A stretch of DNA of 64,000 nucleotides from Cordylochernes scorpioides (GCA_030710605.1 CP092881.1:70299118-70363117), one strand, 5' to 3'; shown: positions 20,851 to 31,084, counted from the first letter of the stretch. Numbers and translations are program-made. Notes: generated from the letters alone by a model not told the origin.

Positions 20851-21377
20851 GCCGTTCACTTCTTTCCCTGATCTTACTGTTAATCCCACCGCAAACAAAC
20901 CACCCCCCCACCCAGAAACCTACCCCTATATAAAAAAATTTTTTCCTTTGTCCGATGATCGCGCTGATGGCGGGCCATGCCATAGTTCCTCACTGTTGGT
21001 GTTTTTTTAATATAACATCACATTGGTTTAAGTTGTTTGACATCCATAGATGATCATATGTTCTTCTATAAATTGCAATAGTCTTAGTTATGTTAAATCT
21101 GTCAAAATATTTTTAGTTTTTCATTTTAATTTTTAATTAGCATCACATCCTACTTTCGTCAAATATTTCTATAAAAAAGCCTTATTTCCATAACTTAATC
21201 TGATATAGTTAACTCGTATATGGTTATGTATGCAGATTCCTCACATATCGATACTATATATAGCGTTATTTTCTCTCAATATGTTGTACCCGTCGAAGGG
21301 CGTGAAGCCCGAAAGCTTGTAGCCCATGTATAGTAAAAATAAAAAATTTTCTCTTCGTTTTATAACTATTTACAATT

Positions 21378-22419
21378 CTATAAGAGAAATTTTCATGATT
21401 CATGTAATAAATTAAAATTGTCTAATTAAAAGTTAAAACCTATGTATAATATATATTATATATAACAAACCTCCTATGTTTAAATTAAATTACAAATTCA
21501 TAATTTTTTAAATTATCTTAATGGTATTATTGTATTTAATTATAATTATATTTAATTATAATTGTATTTATTCTCCCGCTATGTGGTGCCAGGCGTGTAG
21601 GCCATGTGTAATTGCGCTCTCCACTACAAAGCGGAACAAAAAGGTATTTTGTTTTAAATTTTTACTACTCACTATTTTTTTGTCTTCTAAATATTATATC
21701 TAGTTATTTAATAATATCTAGCCAAATATATATAGAATTACTGATTATATTTAATTTCATCTATATAGTTACATTTTAGCAATATGCAAAATTTACCGCT
21801 GTTTTGCATAATCTCAAAGTGAATCACGGCTATAAACAAAAGGCCTATTCGATAATTAAAATTTTCAACTTTTAGGAAATTTTGTCGATTAACTTTTATT
21901 TCTTTTGAATTTAACATGGGTTGGAATTATTAAATTTCGGTTTATACAAGGTTTTCCCTAAAGTTCGTAAACACTTGCTGAAAATTGAAATACCAATATT
22001 ATTCGCCATAATATTATTCGCCGTTATGTATAATGTCTTTGTATTATGTATAAAGTAATTGTAATATGTATTCGCCGTAATAATATTATTCGCCGTTATG
22101 TATAATATCTTTGTATTATGTATAAAGTAATTGTATTATGTATTAATTTGTCTTCGCCGTAATAATATTATATTAATTAATAATAGGTTGAATTTTATAT
22201 CCGTTAGATTTTATTATTTTATCGAACCCAATCGGCTGACGTGAGTAGAATTCTCTACAAAGGATTAAAGGAATGTTTTTGAAGGTGGCTATCAAATTTC
22301 TTTAAAATATTGAATGTATGTTATCATATTTATTTGAATAAAGGTAAAGCTTCGATATTATCATGATAGATTTTGGTGTATACATAGAGATTGATGTACA
22401 AAATTAATTTGTGAAATTA
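21378..22419. other. AT-rich with an ~80-bp tandem duplication
   Basis: No gene. At 22005-22165 a unit with ATTCGCCGTTATGTATAAT and TTGTATTATGTATAAAGTAA is repeated in tandem. The rest is AT-rich without recognised features. Confidence 0.6.
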
Positions 22420-23492
22420 TCAAATATTTATTTTGTTGTATTCTGATATGTGAAACTTCACTATGTGTGAGTCCAAATCAAGCAATACCTTTCTATTTAA
22501 TACATATGGCTCTTGCAGAATAAGACTATCTGGGTGATTGTTTCTAATAGAACTTCTAAGTTTATTAGTTGCAAATACCTTTTCTAATATTATGTTGTAG
22601 GCTTTTAAATTTTGCTCTAGGTAATATTTTAATCCTTTCACAGTGTGGACAGCTATTCAAAAGCTTGTGAAAATGGTATATGAAGATATTTAAATTATTA
22701 TTTTTTCCAAAATCTTAGAAATATTGAGTTCCATTTTATGATTGTCAACTTGTAATTTGTAAAGAGGACAATCAGTCCCAATAACTTTGTGGTTTGTCGG
22801 TCCATTTATAAATATAGGGTGTTTAGAACAGTCATGACAACTTAGTTCATTAGATCAAGAATGGGTTCCATGAACCCTACCTATATTATACATTTTTTTC
22901 ATTTGTTTATATGGATAGGATTATATTAAAGCAATTATGACATTGTTTTACAAAGACTTTATCTTTAATACAGCAGCGTTCTGAATCCGTATACAGAGTA
23001 TTGTTTTTTTATTATTTGTGAGATATATGCCTTAGTTAAAAGTCTAAATACGTTATTTTTACAGCTGTATTTGAATTGATGATAAACTACAGATTTATTT
23101 CCATTCCATTTATCTCTGGATTCATGTTACCTCAAGTTTTGACAAATGTTGTTGTATCAGGTATTTAAAAAACAATTTACCCATTACTGTTTGATCTCTT
23201 TTATTAAGAATATATATTTTACTAATTGCTCTAAATTTTTTAGTTTTCCTAATTCCTCCTGTAGAGCATGTAATTCTACTTGCGAAGGTGGTTATATGAC
23301 ATCTGCATTCAAGGTTTTGAATAGTTCATTAATTTTAATCTTTCCACCGTTTTCCTCTATTTTCTTCATCGTTTTAGAGATAGCTTGAGTATATATAACA
23401 TCTGAATTTGATTCGTTGTTGGTTGGTGTAGCAATTGGAGTGCATTCCATGATTGCCCCACAACTTGTAATTTGTTTAAAAATATAATTCAA
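22420..23492 (-). pseudogene. Unrecognised coding relic with paired cysteines
   Basis: Minus-strand reading fragments with a non-random look: ECTPIATPTNNESNSDVIYT, MKKIEENGGKIKINELFKTL, then CHDCSKHPIFINGPTNHKVI, GTDCPLYKLQVDNHKMELNI, NSCPHCERIKYYLEQNLKAY and LRSSIRNNHPDSLILQEPYV. CHDC...H...C and CPHC suggest zinc-binding. Several stops and frameshifts. It may be ORF1 of a LINE or a domesticated/host fragment; I do not recognise it. Confidence 0.45.
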
Positions 23493-23589
23493 GATTTAAT
23501 TACAGACCTAACAACATACCCCTTTCTCATGATGGAATACAGAAAAGGGTTTCAATAACGCTTTTTGTGTTTTTTGCATATATAATTAA

Positions 23590-23770
23590 ATTTACAATAC
23601 ATAATACACACACACACACACAAAGCCTTTATTAAGACGTTAGTCTTATACAGATTCTCCGTACAAGGTGCAATATCAGAAAAAGAGCAGCACAGGAAAC
23701 CAGTAGGTTCGCAACTATATACAATTATTAGTAATAAGGAAAAGTAAGATTTAATATGAAAGGTCGACGC
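23590..23770 (-). mobile_element. LINE/SINE 3' end with hairpin and (TG)n tail
   Basis: On the minus strand: AGAATCTGTATAAGACTAAC, GTCTTAATAAAGGC and then (TG)n. The AAGAC...GTCTT stem-loop before AATAAAG and the microsatellite tail recur at 38490-38590 and 43430-43560 and, with changed stem bases, at the LINE C end (52843-52910). Confidence 0.65.
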
Positions 23771-23837
23771 CATCGCCTCAAGTCTTCAATTCCATAAGCG
23801 CGGAGCAGAAATAGGGATTAAGTTATTAATACACAAT

Positions 23838-24010
23838 ACTATATTTAATTAAAAAGGCATATATTGGATCAAAATATCATTATTTTACCAATATTTCAGT
23901 TGGCTGAATGTCAACCTTTATCAAGGTATTATAACATATTTAATGTGTGTCAACAACAAACTCAGCGCCACATAACATATTTATGGATTGCTCTATTTTC
24001 AAAATAATAC
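23838..24010 (-). mobile_element. Family G terminus, half of a foldback
   Basis: AAAAGGCATATATTGGATC, ACCAATATTTCAGTTGGCTG, TCAACCTTTATCAAGG and ACTCAGCGCCACATAA, then ATGGATTGCTCTATTTTCAA. Same sequence as the left arm of 31085-31495; the inverted arm is absent. Confidence 0.75.
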
Positions 24011-24489
24011 TATATACAGAACTAACTTTACAAATTCTATATTAGCTGTTAGATACTTTGTGTGCATTTCACTCAAAGGTTAAAATAAACTTCCTAAAAA
24101 TGAATATTTTTCGATTTTTTTTTACCAAATGACTACACTTAGTAAAATAAACCTTTCTAAAAATCAGTTATTTTTACAAAAATATCGTAATTCTGAATAA
24201 ATACAAAATTTGTAAATATGTTTTCTTGTGAATTAAAATATTTCCTGACGCTATTTAATTATAAATGTTCCGAAGGGTGGTTCCTGAATTTCGATCTGCA
24301 CGAAATCTTCTTCATTAGGTTTTCTTTATTAAATATTTTAAATCAATAACCGGGGGAGAAGTTGGCGGTACGAACGCTTAATTTCCCAAACATAACCCGG
24401 GATTCAATTTGATAAAAAATGCTGCGTGTTCTTCGACTTGCATAATTCAAACCAACCAAAAGATAAAAATTAAGAAAATTAAAAAAGGC
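24011..24489. other. AT-rich, nothing recognised
   Basis: No frame or repeat recognised. Confidence 0.5.
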
Positions 24490-24760
24490 CTCTCCTTATC
24501 GTGCAACTGAGAGTTACTGATGGCTTGGAGCCTTCTATCGTAATAAATTTCAACTATTCTCGTTGATATTGAATCATTCCAGAATGGCGTCAAAATACCC
24601 ATTATTGATTAATCAAGAAACACTAACCACATATGCGTTTCGGGCTGTTGGCTCTCATCAGTGTAGTGCAAGCTGAATATTAACGAGAATAGCTGAAATA
24701 TATTCCGATTGATGGCGCAAGCCATCAGCAACTTTCACTTGCACGATGTACAAATTCAAT
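24490..24760 (-). mobile_element. Family A foldback with hammerhead
   Basis: Left part is a minus-strand copy of the 5160-5400 repeat with its hammerhead. Right part (24680-24755) is the same 3' region inverted (GAGAATAGCTGAAATATATT, CAAGCCATCAGCAACTTTCA). So two 3' ends face outward, as in the PLEs. Confidence 0.8.
24626..24667 (-). ncRNA. Hammerhead ribozyme candidate, family A copy 2
   Basis: Minus strand: stem I 5' strand ACTACA (24662-24667), core CTGATGA (24655-24661), stem II GAGCCAACAGCCC (24642-24654, one A/C mismatch), GAAA (24638-24641), ACGCAT stem III, cleavage-position A (24632), stem I 3' strand TGTGGT (24626-24631). Stem I pairs at all six positions, including one wobble, with bases different from copy 1. 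That is compensatory change. Confidence 0.8.
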
Positions 24761-25064
24761 GGAGGAATCCCCAATCTCCATTCTGTCACCCCGGAAGCCC
24801 TGAACTGGCTGAAGGCCTTGCCTCTCAGACTTTAATGACCGATATGTCCTCACTTCTTTTTTCTAGATTTAATTCATTTTGTCTCCTCTCTAATTGTAAA
24901 TACGCTGCTGTATCACCTCATAAGCATAAATAAATAACTTGCACGATACGATAATGCCTTTTTCATATTCATAATTTATGCACCTTATCCCAGTACAATA
25001 TCAAAATTTGTACTATATTTCTTCACAATAAGTATAAAGCATTAAAAAACTGGTCTATAATAAA

Positions 25065-25160
25065 TTTAAACTATTAAAACTTCTTTTGCTCTTACTACAT
25101 TGCTAAATGGGATGGCCTGGCTCATCAGTGGGGAACCCTTCCAGCGGTATCGCCACCTCA
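25065..25160 (-). repeat. T2-family repeat, copy 2 (decayed)
   Basis: GGCCTGGCTCATCAGTGGGG and CCAGCGGTATCGCC: minus-strand CTGATGA (25122-25128), 19 nt, then GATA in place of GAAA (25148-25151). Confidence 0.65.
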
Positions 25161-25805
25161 CGGATACCAACTGATGAATTCTACCAATCATCTTCACCTC
25201 TCTATACGATATAACCAGCAATGTATCTCGGATTGATAAAACACATAGCAAACATTCTCGGAACTGGAAACTTTGTATTCCCAATATTGTAATACTGTAC
25301 ACCCTGTATTCCCAACGGAAAATAAATAAAATCCATATAAAAAGAATGAAAATATTTCATTTTATTCGATATAGTTTTCATAAAAACACATGATATATCT
25401 TCAGAATAAATTCCCGGTTGTATTTATTTACAACTTGGCCAGACGACTAAATTTACTCCCCAGAAAACCCTCTTGCAGTTTTAGAATATAATTTCAAGGA
25501 AGTATGGACCGCCTAGAGTTTACAAAACTATTCTAAAAGCAGGACAATACACTGGAGACTTATATTGGATTAATGCAAAAAGAAAACAAATGTTTTTTTC
25601 TGAGAAATATATTTATCTTATTTTGTGTAATTTAGAAAAGAGAATGTTTATTTTAGAGATTTCTTCTCTCCCATTTCCTCCAGCTCGGTAATAAAATGCA
25701 GAGATTTGAGGTAGAGCACGTTTCTCTGCTATGTGATTAGCTTTACTTTCAAAACATGTAGTAGATATTATAAAAATTGATCATATAACTTACCAATATT
25801 ACAAT
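25161..25805. other. Nothing recognised
   Basis: AT-rich intergenic sequence without recognised features. Confidence 0.5.
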
Positions 25806-25950
25806 TGGGGGTCGGTAGAAGGCTGGTTAAACCGTTTGGTTTTCGACTACTACGACCCGGGTTCGATTCCCGCATTGGACACTTTTTTCTGTTAAAAAAT
25901 ATATATACTCCAATGGCCCCCGATTCTTATATATTACTTACATATGATTA
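25806..25950 (+). mobile_element. tRNA-headed SINE, copy 1 (head plus short body)
   Basis: tRNA-like head with a perfect B box context GGGTTCGATTCCCGCATTGG at 25859 onward and anticodon-arm-like GGTTTTCGACTACTACGAC. Followed by the body start CTCCAATGGCCCCCGATTC. Same family as 28786, 29319, 51828 and 62205. Confidence 0.8.
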
Positions 25951-26102
25951 TAAATCTAATATAAACAATATTTTATTTTTTATAATTATAATTTCTAGAA
26001 CAAACTACTATTTTAAGTCGACCGCCAGATGTCGCGACTTTCCTTATATAAACGCATTGTTGGAAAAGTTGCCGGGAGTAAATTAATCCATAGAAACAAT
26101 GT

Positions 26103-26307
26103 GCGCTTCTCCCGTCAAAATAAACGTCAAAATCTGACGCCACCTAGACTGACAAGGGCCATTAGCCCGAAACCATGGTCTCTAGGTGGACGTTATCAGT
26201 TTGCCAAAGTTGGTGTTGTGGCTTTGTCACCGACCCGAGGCCGCTAGTTGCGGCGACGGTCAATAGATGGCGTCAGATTCTGACGTTTATTTTGACGGGA
26301 GAAGCGC
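26103..26307. mobile_element. Inverted-repeat element family E, copy 3 (complete)
   Basis: 205 bp with terminal inverted repeats GCGCTTCTCCCGTCAAAAT and its complement at the right end, extending ~38 bp with few mismatches. It contains a hammerhead-like motif (26141-26188) and GACCCGAGGCCGCTAG. Related copies at 6359, 6650 and a remnant at 36385. Confidence 0.82.
26141..26188 (+). ncRNA. Hammerhead-like motif, family E (G8 changed)
   Basis: Stem I 26141-26148 (CACCTAGA) pairs perfectly over 8 bp with 26181-26188 (TCTAGGTG). Core CTGACAA at 26149-26155 (canonical CTGANGA, so G8 is A). Stem II GGGC/GCCC with loop CATTA. GAAA at 26169-26172, then the self-complementary ACCATGGT (dimer-type stem III) and C26180 at the cleavage position. 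G8 is catalytic, so this copy is probably inactive. Confidence 0.75.
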
Positions 26308-26330
26308 CCATTGCTTCTATGAAACCCATA

Positions 26331-26897
26331 GTTGTTGTTTTCCTTTGGCAGGCTCAAAAATCATTCATTTTGGTTAGCAGCCCCGTAAATAAAGATATTC
26401 CCGTTTTCCTTTAGGCCGATCTGGACTCGAAAATCATAGACTCTGGTTAGTAGCCCGTAAAATCATATTCTCTCTTTCCTGTTGGCCGGCTCATTGTACA
26501 TATGTAAATAAGTCATTCATTTTCTTAATTCTTCGCACCTTAAATAAGGCATTATTTCATCCTCAATTATGTTAGCATATCAATTAAAGTAAATTGGGAT
26601 TCAAAACTCTTTTTATCATTCTGTTCACGACTGATACTAATACTCTATACTGCAAAACAAAGACATAATAATATTCATATATCCAAAACAAAAGCAAAAC
26701 CTTATCTCAACTGTAGAATAGTGTGAAATATATAAGTGATGTGAATTTAAGAAAATGGAATTAAGAACAATACACTGACTGTGTTTTGTAAATATATAAT
26801 TAATCTTTACTAAATTTAAATGTGTGTGATAAATAAATAATTATAATTAAATAATAAATATATAAATTGTAGTTTATAAAAGATAAACAACACAACA
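26331..26897 (+). repeat. Probable 5' LTR of gypsy C
   Basis: Begins TGTTGTTTTCC and ends AAACAACACAACA, directly before the primer-binding region. Ends agree with gypsy B LTR ends. No second LTR in the window, so the left limit is inferred. Confidence 0.6.
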
Positions 26898-26915
26898 TAT
26901 TTGGCGACGAGGATT
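26898..26915 (+). promoter_or_regulatory. Gypsy C primer binding site region
   Basis: TTGGCGACGAGGAT just after the LTR, the standard position for tRNA priming. The same string is at the gypsy B leader. Confidence 0.6.
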
Positions 26916-26951
26916 AAAAAAAAAATAATAATAAAATAAGCGTAACAGAAG

Positions 26952-27857
26952 ATGGCAAATAATTTGACGTCTCCATTACCGTTGAACCTTAATGCTACAG
27001 ATTTGTATTCCGAGTACAAACATTGGATGAATTCATATTTAATTTATGAATTAGCAAGCGGTGTTTCAACAAAGAAAGATGACGTTAAAAGGGCAACACT
27101 TTTGCATTGCCTTGGACCACAAGTCCAAAGAATTTTCTTTAATTTGCCAGAAGAAAAAGATACGTATGAAAAAGCAAAAGAAGCTTTAACTAAATATTTC
27201 ACACCACAAAAAAATATTGTATCAGAACGATTTAAATTTAGGCAAAGAAAACAAAATACAGATGAAAATATTGATTCATATGTCATTGCCCTAAGAGAAT
27301 TAGTCAAATCCTGTGAATTTGGAAATTTAGAAGAAGACATGATCAGAGATCAGATAATAGAAAAATGCTATAATAGGCAATTAAAAGAAAAGTTGTTGCA
27401 ACAAGATAATTTGAATCTTCAAAGAACAATTGAGATATCAAGAATGTTTGAAACAGCCAAAGAAGAATTTAGAGTATTGAAAAATGAAGATATGACCTCA
27501 ATAAATAGAGTAAACTATAAAAATAATTTCCAAGCAGCTAATGAATCAACTGTTAAAGGACCAAAAGCTCATAATGTGTACCATCAAAAAGGAAGCACCT
27601 CCAAGGTAAGTGCACCTAATTTGGAAGAATGCTATAGATGTGGCTTAACTACACATCCTCCATATAAATGTGGAGCTAGAAATATGAAATGCACATTTTG
27701 TAACAAGATGGGTCATCTTAATAGAGTTTGTAGAAATAAAAATAAATATAAAAATATTGAAGGAAAGAAAAGAAATATTCAAAATATTTCAGAAAATAAT
27801 GAAGACTCAGATGAATACACTTTCTTTTTAGGCTCTGATAACAAAGTATATATATAG
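26952..27857 (+). CDS. gag: Gypsy C gag
   Basis: 301 codons. Capsid-like region with SVSTKKDDVKRATLLHCLGP, KEALTKYFTPQKNIVSERFK and NIDSYVIALRELVKSCEFGN, features of the K02A2.6/Mag-like gypsy Gag. Two zinc knuckles near the C-terminus: CYRCGLTTHPPYKC (incomplete type) and CTFCNKMGHLNRVC (CCHC). The first ATG after the primer-binding site is used. Stop TAG at 27855-27857, overlapped by the protease frame. Frame intact. Confidence 0.9.
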   Translation: MANNLTSPLPLNLNATDLYSEYKHWMNSYLIYELASGVSTKKDDVKRATLLHCLGPQVQRIFFNLPEEKDTYEKAKEALTKYFTPQKNIVSERFKFRQRKQNTDENIDSYVIALRELVKSCEFGNLEEDMIRDQIIEKCYNRQLKEKLLQQDNLNLQRTIEISRMFETAKEEFRVLKNEDMTSINRVNYKNNFQAANESTVKGPKAHNVYHQKGSTSKVSAPNLEECYRCGLTTHPPYKCGARNMKCTFCNKMGHLNRVCRNKNKYKNIEGKKRNIQNISENNEDSDEYTFFLGSDNKVYI

Positions 27858-28395
27858 ATGGAAAGGAAATAACAATGACTATTGATACAGGTAGTGATAC
27901 AACATTCATAGGACTTGAAAATTTGAAAAATATTTTTCCTAAATCTCAAATGCCAACTTTAAATGGTACAGAAAGGAAATTTTATGCCTATGGACAAACT
28001 TCACCTCTTCCATGTTGTGGATATTTCTTTGCAGATGTTTCATGGGGTGAAAGGTCTATAAAGGAACATGTATTTGTCTTCCACTTCTAGTGATAACAAA
28101 AGCTACAATAATTTACAACTTATGCCAAACTTGTTCCTAACATTGTTTGCGGAAGAATATTGCTCGATTCAAACATTTAAATGTAATTCTACTGTCCTAT
28201 AAGCTTATGTCCATAGTTTGCTTAAATACCATTTCTAAGATTCCATCCTTCAGTGTAGCATATAAAAGCAAAATGATCCAATACAGTATTATATACAGTA
28301 AAAATAAAATTTGCGTCAATTTTGACTGGAAAAGCAACTATTCTTCATATAAAATATATCTATCAATAACTTCAAAATAGTTCTCTATCTCAAAC
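27845..28395 (+). pseudogene. Gypsy C protease and truncated pol
   Basis: In the -1 frame relative to gag: YIDGKEITMTIDTGSDTTFI, the aspartic protease with DTGS, open to 28090, then frameshifted remnants (CGRILLRFKHLNVILLSYK) up to about 28395. No RT follows, so the copy is 3'-truncated. Confidence 0.8.
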
Positions 28396-28502
28396 CGCCT
28401 ATAACTACTTACCATTTTAATGATTTCAATATTCTATAAGATAACAAAGGAAGAACTGAATATTTTCATAAGTTTTGAAAATAGAGCAATCCATACTTAA
28501 TT

Positions 28503-28721
28503 CATTAGATAATAAAAGGCATATATTGGATTTAATAAAAGATTTATTTTTCCAATATTTCGGCTGGCTGAACGCCAACCTTTATCGAGGCATTACATTA
28601 GGTGTATACAGTTTGTGTATACAAAAATGTAATGCCTCGATAAAGGTTGGCGTTCAGCCAACCGAAATATTGGCAAAATAAATCTTTTATTAAATCCAAT
28701 ATATGCCTTTTATTATCTAAT
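28503..28721. mobile_element. Family G foldback, perfect-looking palindrome
   Basis: Arms 28504-28612 and 28625-28721 are inverted copies (ATTAGATAATAAAAGGCATA, GGATTTAATAAAAGATTTAT, CCAATATTTCGGCTGGCTGA, ACGCCAACCTTTATCGAGGC) around a short spacer. Each arm holds the hammerhead-derived string AAAGGTTGGC, a loop, GCCAACCGAAATATTGG. Confidence 0.88.
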
Positions 28722-28785
28722 TTTCATAAGTTTGAAGATTTATATAGATAAATACATTATTATTAAAGTGCATTCAATTCTATAT

Positions 28786-29105
28786 GGGGATCGGTGGAAG
28801 GATGGTCAAAGGTTTAAACTCTAAACCGTTGGTTTTCGACCGCTACGATCCGGGAGCAAATTTCGCATTGGGAACTTTTTTTTCTAATAAAAAAGAATAA
28901 ATGCTTCAATGACCCTGATTCTTGAAAAAGTCCAACCCCACCAGTGAGTGAAATTAAACAAACGGGGCTCTGGCACATTCGTAAGTGCAAAAGTCGAACT
29001 GTTTTCACATGTGTAGACATGTGTATTTTACGGTTGCTAACTTCTACCCAACATGATTATCATTGCCTGTACCACCTGTATTAGGGATAAATAATAAAAA
29101 AACAA
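28786..29105 (+). mobile_element. tRNA-headed SINE, copy 2
   Basis: Head GATCGGTGGAAGGATGG ... TTTTCGACCGCTACGATCC (B box decayed), body AAAAGTCCAACCCCACCAG, GGGGCTCTGGCACATTC, GTAAGTGCAAAAGTCGAACT, TTCACATGTGTAGACATGTG, CATGATTATCATTGCCTGTA, and tail AGGGATAAATAATAAAAA. Confidence 0.85.
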
Positions 29106-29318
29106 GTCTATTCATTTATTTTTATTGAACTTTTCAACCTGTATTTCACACACAAATAACTTACCTTAATATTTGAATATTGTATTAGTAACTTGTATCT
29201 TGAATAAAATGTTCATTTAGAGTGACAAAATGTTCAAATATATGATAGGAATTCAATATCCAGTTGGTATATGAAGTTCAATCTATTTATCTATGGATTT
29301 TCATGTTTTTTATATATA

Positions 29319-29605
29319 GGGAGTCGCTGGAAGGATGGTCTAAACCGTTGGTTTTTCACCGCTACGACCCGGGTTCGATTCCCGTATTGGGCACTTTTTT
29401 TCTGATATAAAAAAATGCTCCAATGGCCCCCGATTCTTACAAAAGTCCAACCCCACCAGCGATTGCAAGTAACCAAACGGGGCTCTTACATATTTGTAAG
29501 TGCAAAATCAAACTGATTTTCACATTTGTAGACATGTGGCGCACTTGCAGTAAAGGCAGTTGCCTTCTTCTACCCACCATGATTATCATGACCTGTAAAA
29601 TGACC
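29319..29605 (+). mobile_element. tRNA-headed SINE, copy 3
   Basis: Head with intact B box (GGGTTCGATTCCCGTATTGG), body as in copy 2 and ending at ATGATTATCATGACCTGTA. Pol III control regions look best preserved here and at 25806. Confidence 0.85.
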
Positions 29606-30043
29606 AAAAAATATTTTTAAAAAATTTATAACTAACATATGCCCTCGTTAAATTTGAACCAATTATAGTATCTATAGAGCTGAAGATATTTATCGTCAAC
29701 ATTGTAATAGTCTCTTACTGATTGCTTCCACACAACGCGCGCGTGTATGGTATTAATATAAAATAAAGTAATTGAATTAATAAAGATAGTTGGTTTGTAA
29801 CTTAAACCTCTTAGAACACAACTAAATGGTATTAGAGGCATGTGGATTGAACGACGCTCTGCTACTATTTTTGGGGGTTTTGAGATTTAAGATACAAAAA
29901 CCAACTCCTTTTATTATTTAAATTAATTTATTATAAAATTGATAACAAACACATTATGTAGCAATCAGTAAGAGAACAGTTACAATGATGATGATAAAAA
30001 TCTGCAGTTTTATTGATAAAATATTTATCTATGAATTTTATAA
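29606..30043. other. Nothing recognised
   Basis: Non-coding. TGATAACAAACACATTATGTAGCAATCAGTAAGAGAAC near 29940 recurs at about 31030, so it is part of a longer dispersed repeat. Confidence 0.5.
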
Positions 30044-30890
30044 CTAACATTTATCGTTATTTTTCATGTTAAATCTACATGTACATATAAGGTAATATAT
30101 TGTGATAATATAAAAGAACAAAAAGGAGATTATTGTGTAGAACAATCCGCTAGTTTTCGAATGGCATCCTTCTTCAACGGGCGTGAAGATAAAGCATAAC
30201 AATATGTAGAAGTATAATGAGAGACAAGTAATATGCAAATATGTAACTAACATAATGGCAGATAGAATTACGTAGTGAGAAATTAAACCAGTTATGTAAA
30301 TCTATTTATTTAGATTGAAAACTCTAGCTGTCATTGTGGCAGCGAATATCAGGATTCAAGACACCTACTGCTGGAATGCCCACTCTTCTTCACCGCTAGA
30401 CAACAGACAATAAATAATGTTGTAGATCTATATCAATTTGTAAATAGCAGAGAGAATTATCATAGATTTAGCTATTTTTGAAAATATATTTATGATTTTC
30501 TTTCAAATCTGAAAGGCTCAGGTTCCTAATATATATTATTGTTTCTCTTTTTATTTCGATTACTTTTTCTTGTATAATATGTTTATAACTGTTTCTGTTT
30601 AAAAAAATGTAAATCGGCGCAATTATCCCTAGCCGGGATATCGCGTATTGTGTGTTGAAATAAAATAAATCGATTTATTTGGGTAAGAAAACATTACTTT
30701 ATGATTATTTCTGCCATCATGTAAGTTACAAATTTGCATATAAATTGTCTATCATTGTACTTTTACATATATTTATGCTTTATCATCACGCCCGTTGAAG
30801 AAAGATGTCGTTCGAAAGTTATCGGAATGTGCTACACAAGAATCTCCTTTTTGTTCTTTCCTATTATGGCAATATAATAATGGTAAAAGT
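30044..30890. mobile_element. PLE-type inverted termini enclosing a LINE 3' fragment
   Basis: Left terminus (minus strand) with CTTCACGCCCGTTGAAGAAG and ATTCGAAAACTAGCGG at 30140-30200, and an inverted relative at 30770-30860 (ATCACGCCCGTTGAAGAAAG, TTCGAAAGTTATCGG). Both are followed outward by related AT-rich sequence. The centre is a LINE 3' end. Confidence 0.65.
30310..30665 (+). pseudogene. LINE ORF2 C-terminus and 3' UTR, copy 1
   Basis: Codes for SCHCGSEYQDSRHLLLECPL and VVDLYQFVNSRENYHRFSYF, the CX1CX8-9HX4C zinc motif at the end of Jockey/I-group LINE proteins. 3' UTR contains TTATCCCTAGCCGGGATATC and ends in AATAAAATAAAT. A related fragment is at 34620-34880 on the other strand. Confidence 0.72.
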
Positions 30891-31084
30891 TATTCTCTAC
30901 ATCCATCAAAATATAAGACAAAGCGTAGTTCAATCCACTGATCTCTAATACTATTTTGATGTCCTTTTTAAAGGTTTAATTTACAAACAATCTCCTTTTA
31001 TTATTTGAATTTACTTATTTGATATTGATAACAAACACATTGTAGCAATCAGTAAGAGAACAATCACAATGATGGTAAAAAATC

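Larger units (their letters stand above)
17467..21377 (-). mobile_element. PLE A: Penelope-like element with 1.15-kb inverted arms
   Basis: A long minus-strand copy (RT, GIY-YIG, 3' non-coding) faces left. A 5'-truncated copy of the same element (end of RT, GIY-YIG, 3' non-coding) faces right. Arms 17467-18616 and 20226-21377 are near-identical inverted repeats around a 1.6-kb unique RT core. Both outer ends carry CCCGAAAGCTTGTAGCCCAT and an AATTGTAAATAGTTATAAA terminus. Head-to-head, tail-out layout; full N-terminal sequence is missing. Confidence 0.92.

Noticed and set aside
25806-25885. A true tRNA gene
   Set aside because: Only the T-arm/B box is tRNA-like; several copies share the same non-tRNA body, so it is a SINE.
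27830-27857. A canonical slippery heptamer at the gypsy C gag/protease overlap
   Set aside because: The frames overlap in -1 phase, but no X XXY YYZ heptamer is in phase there.
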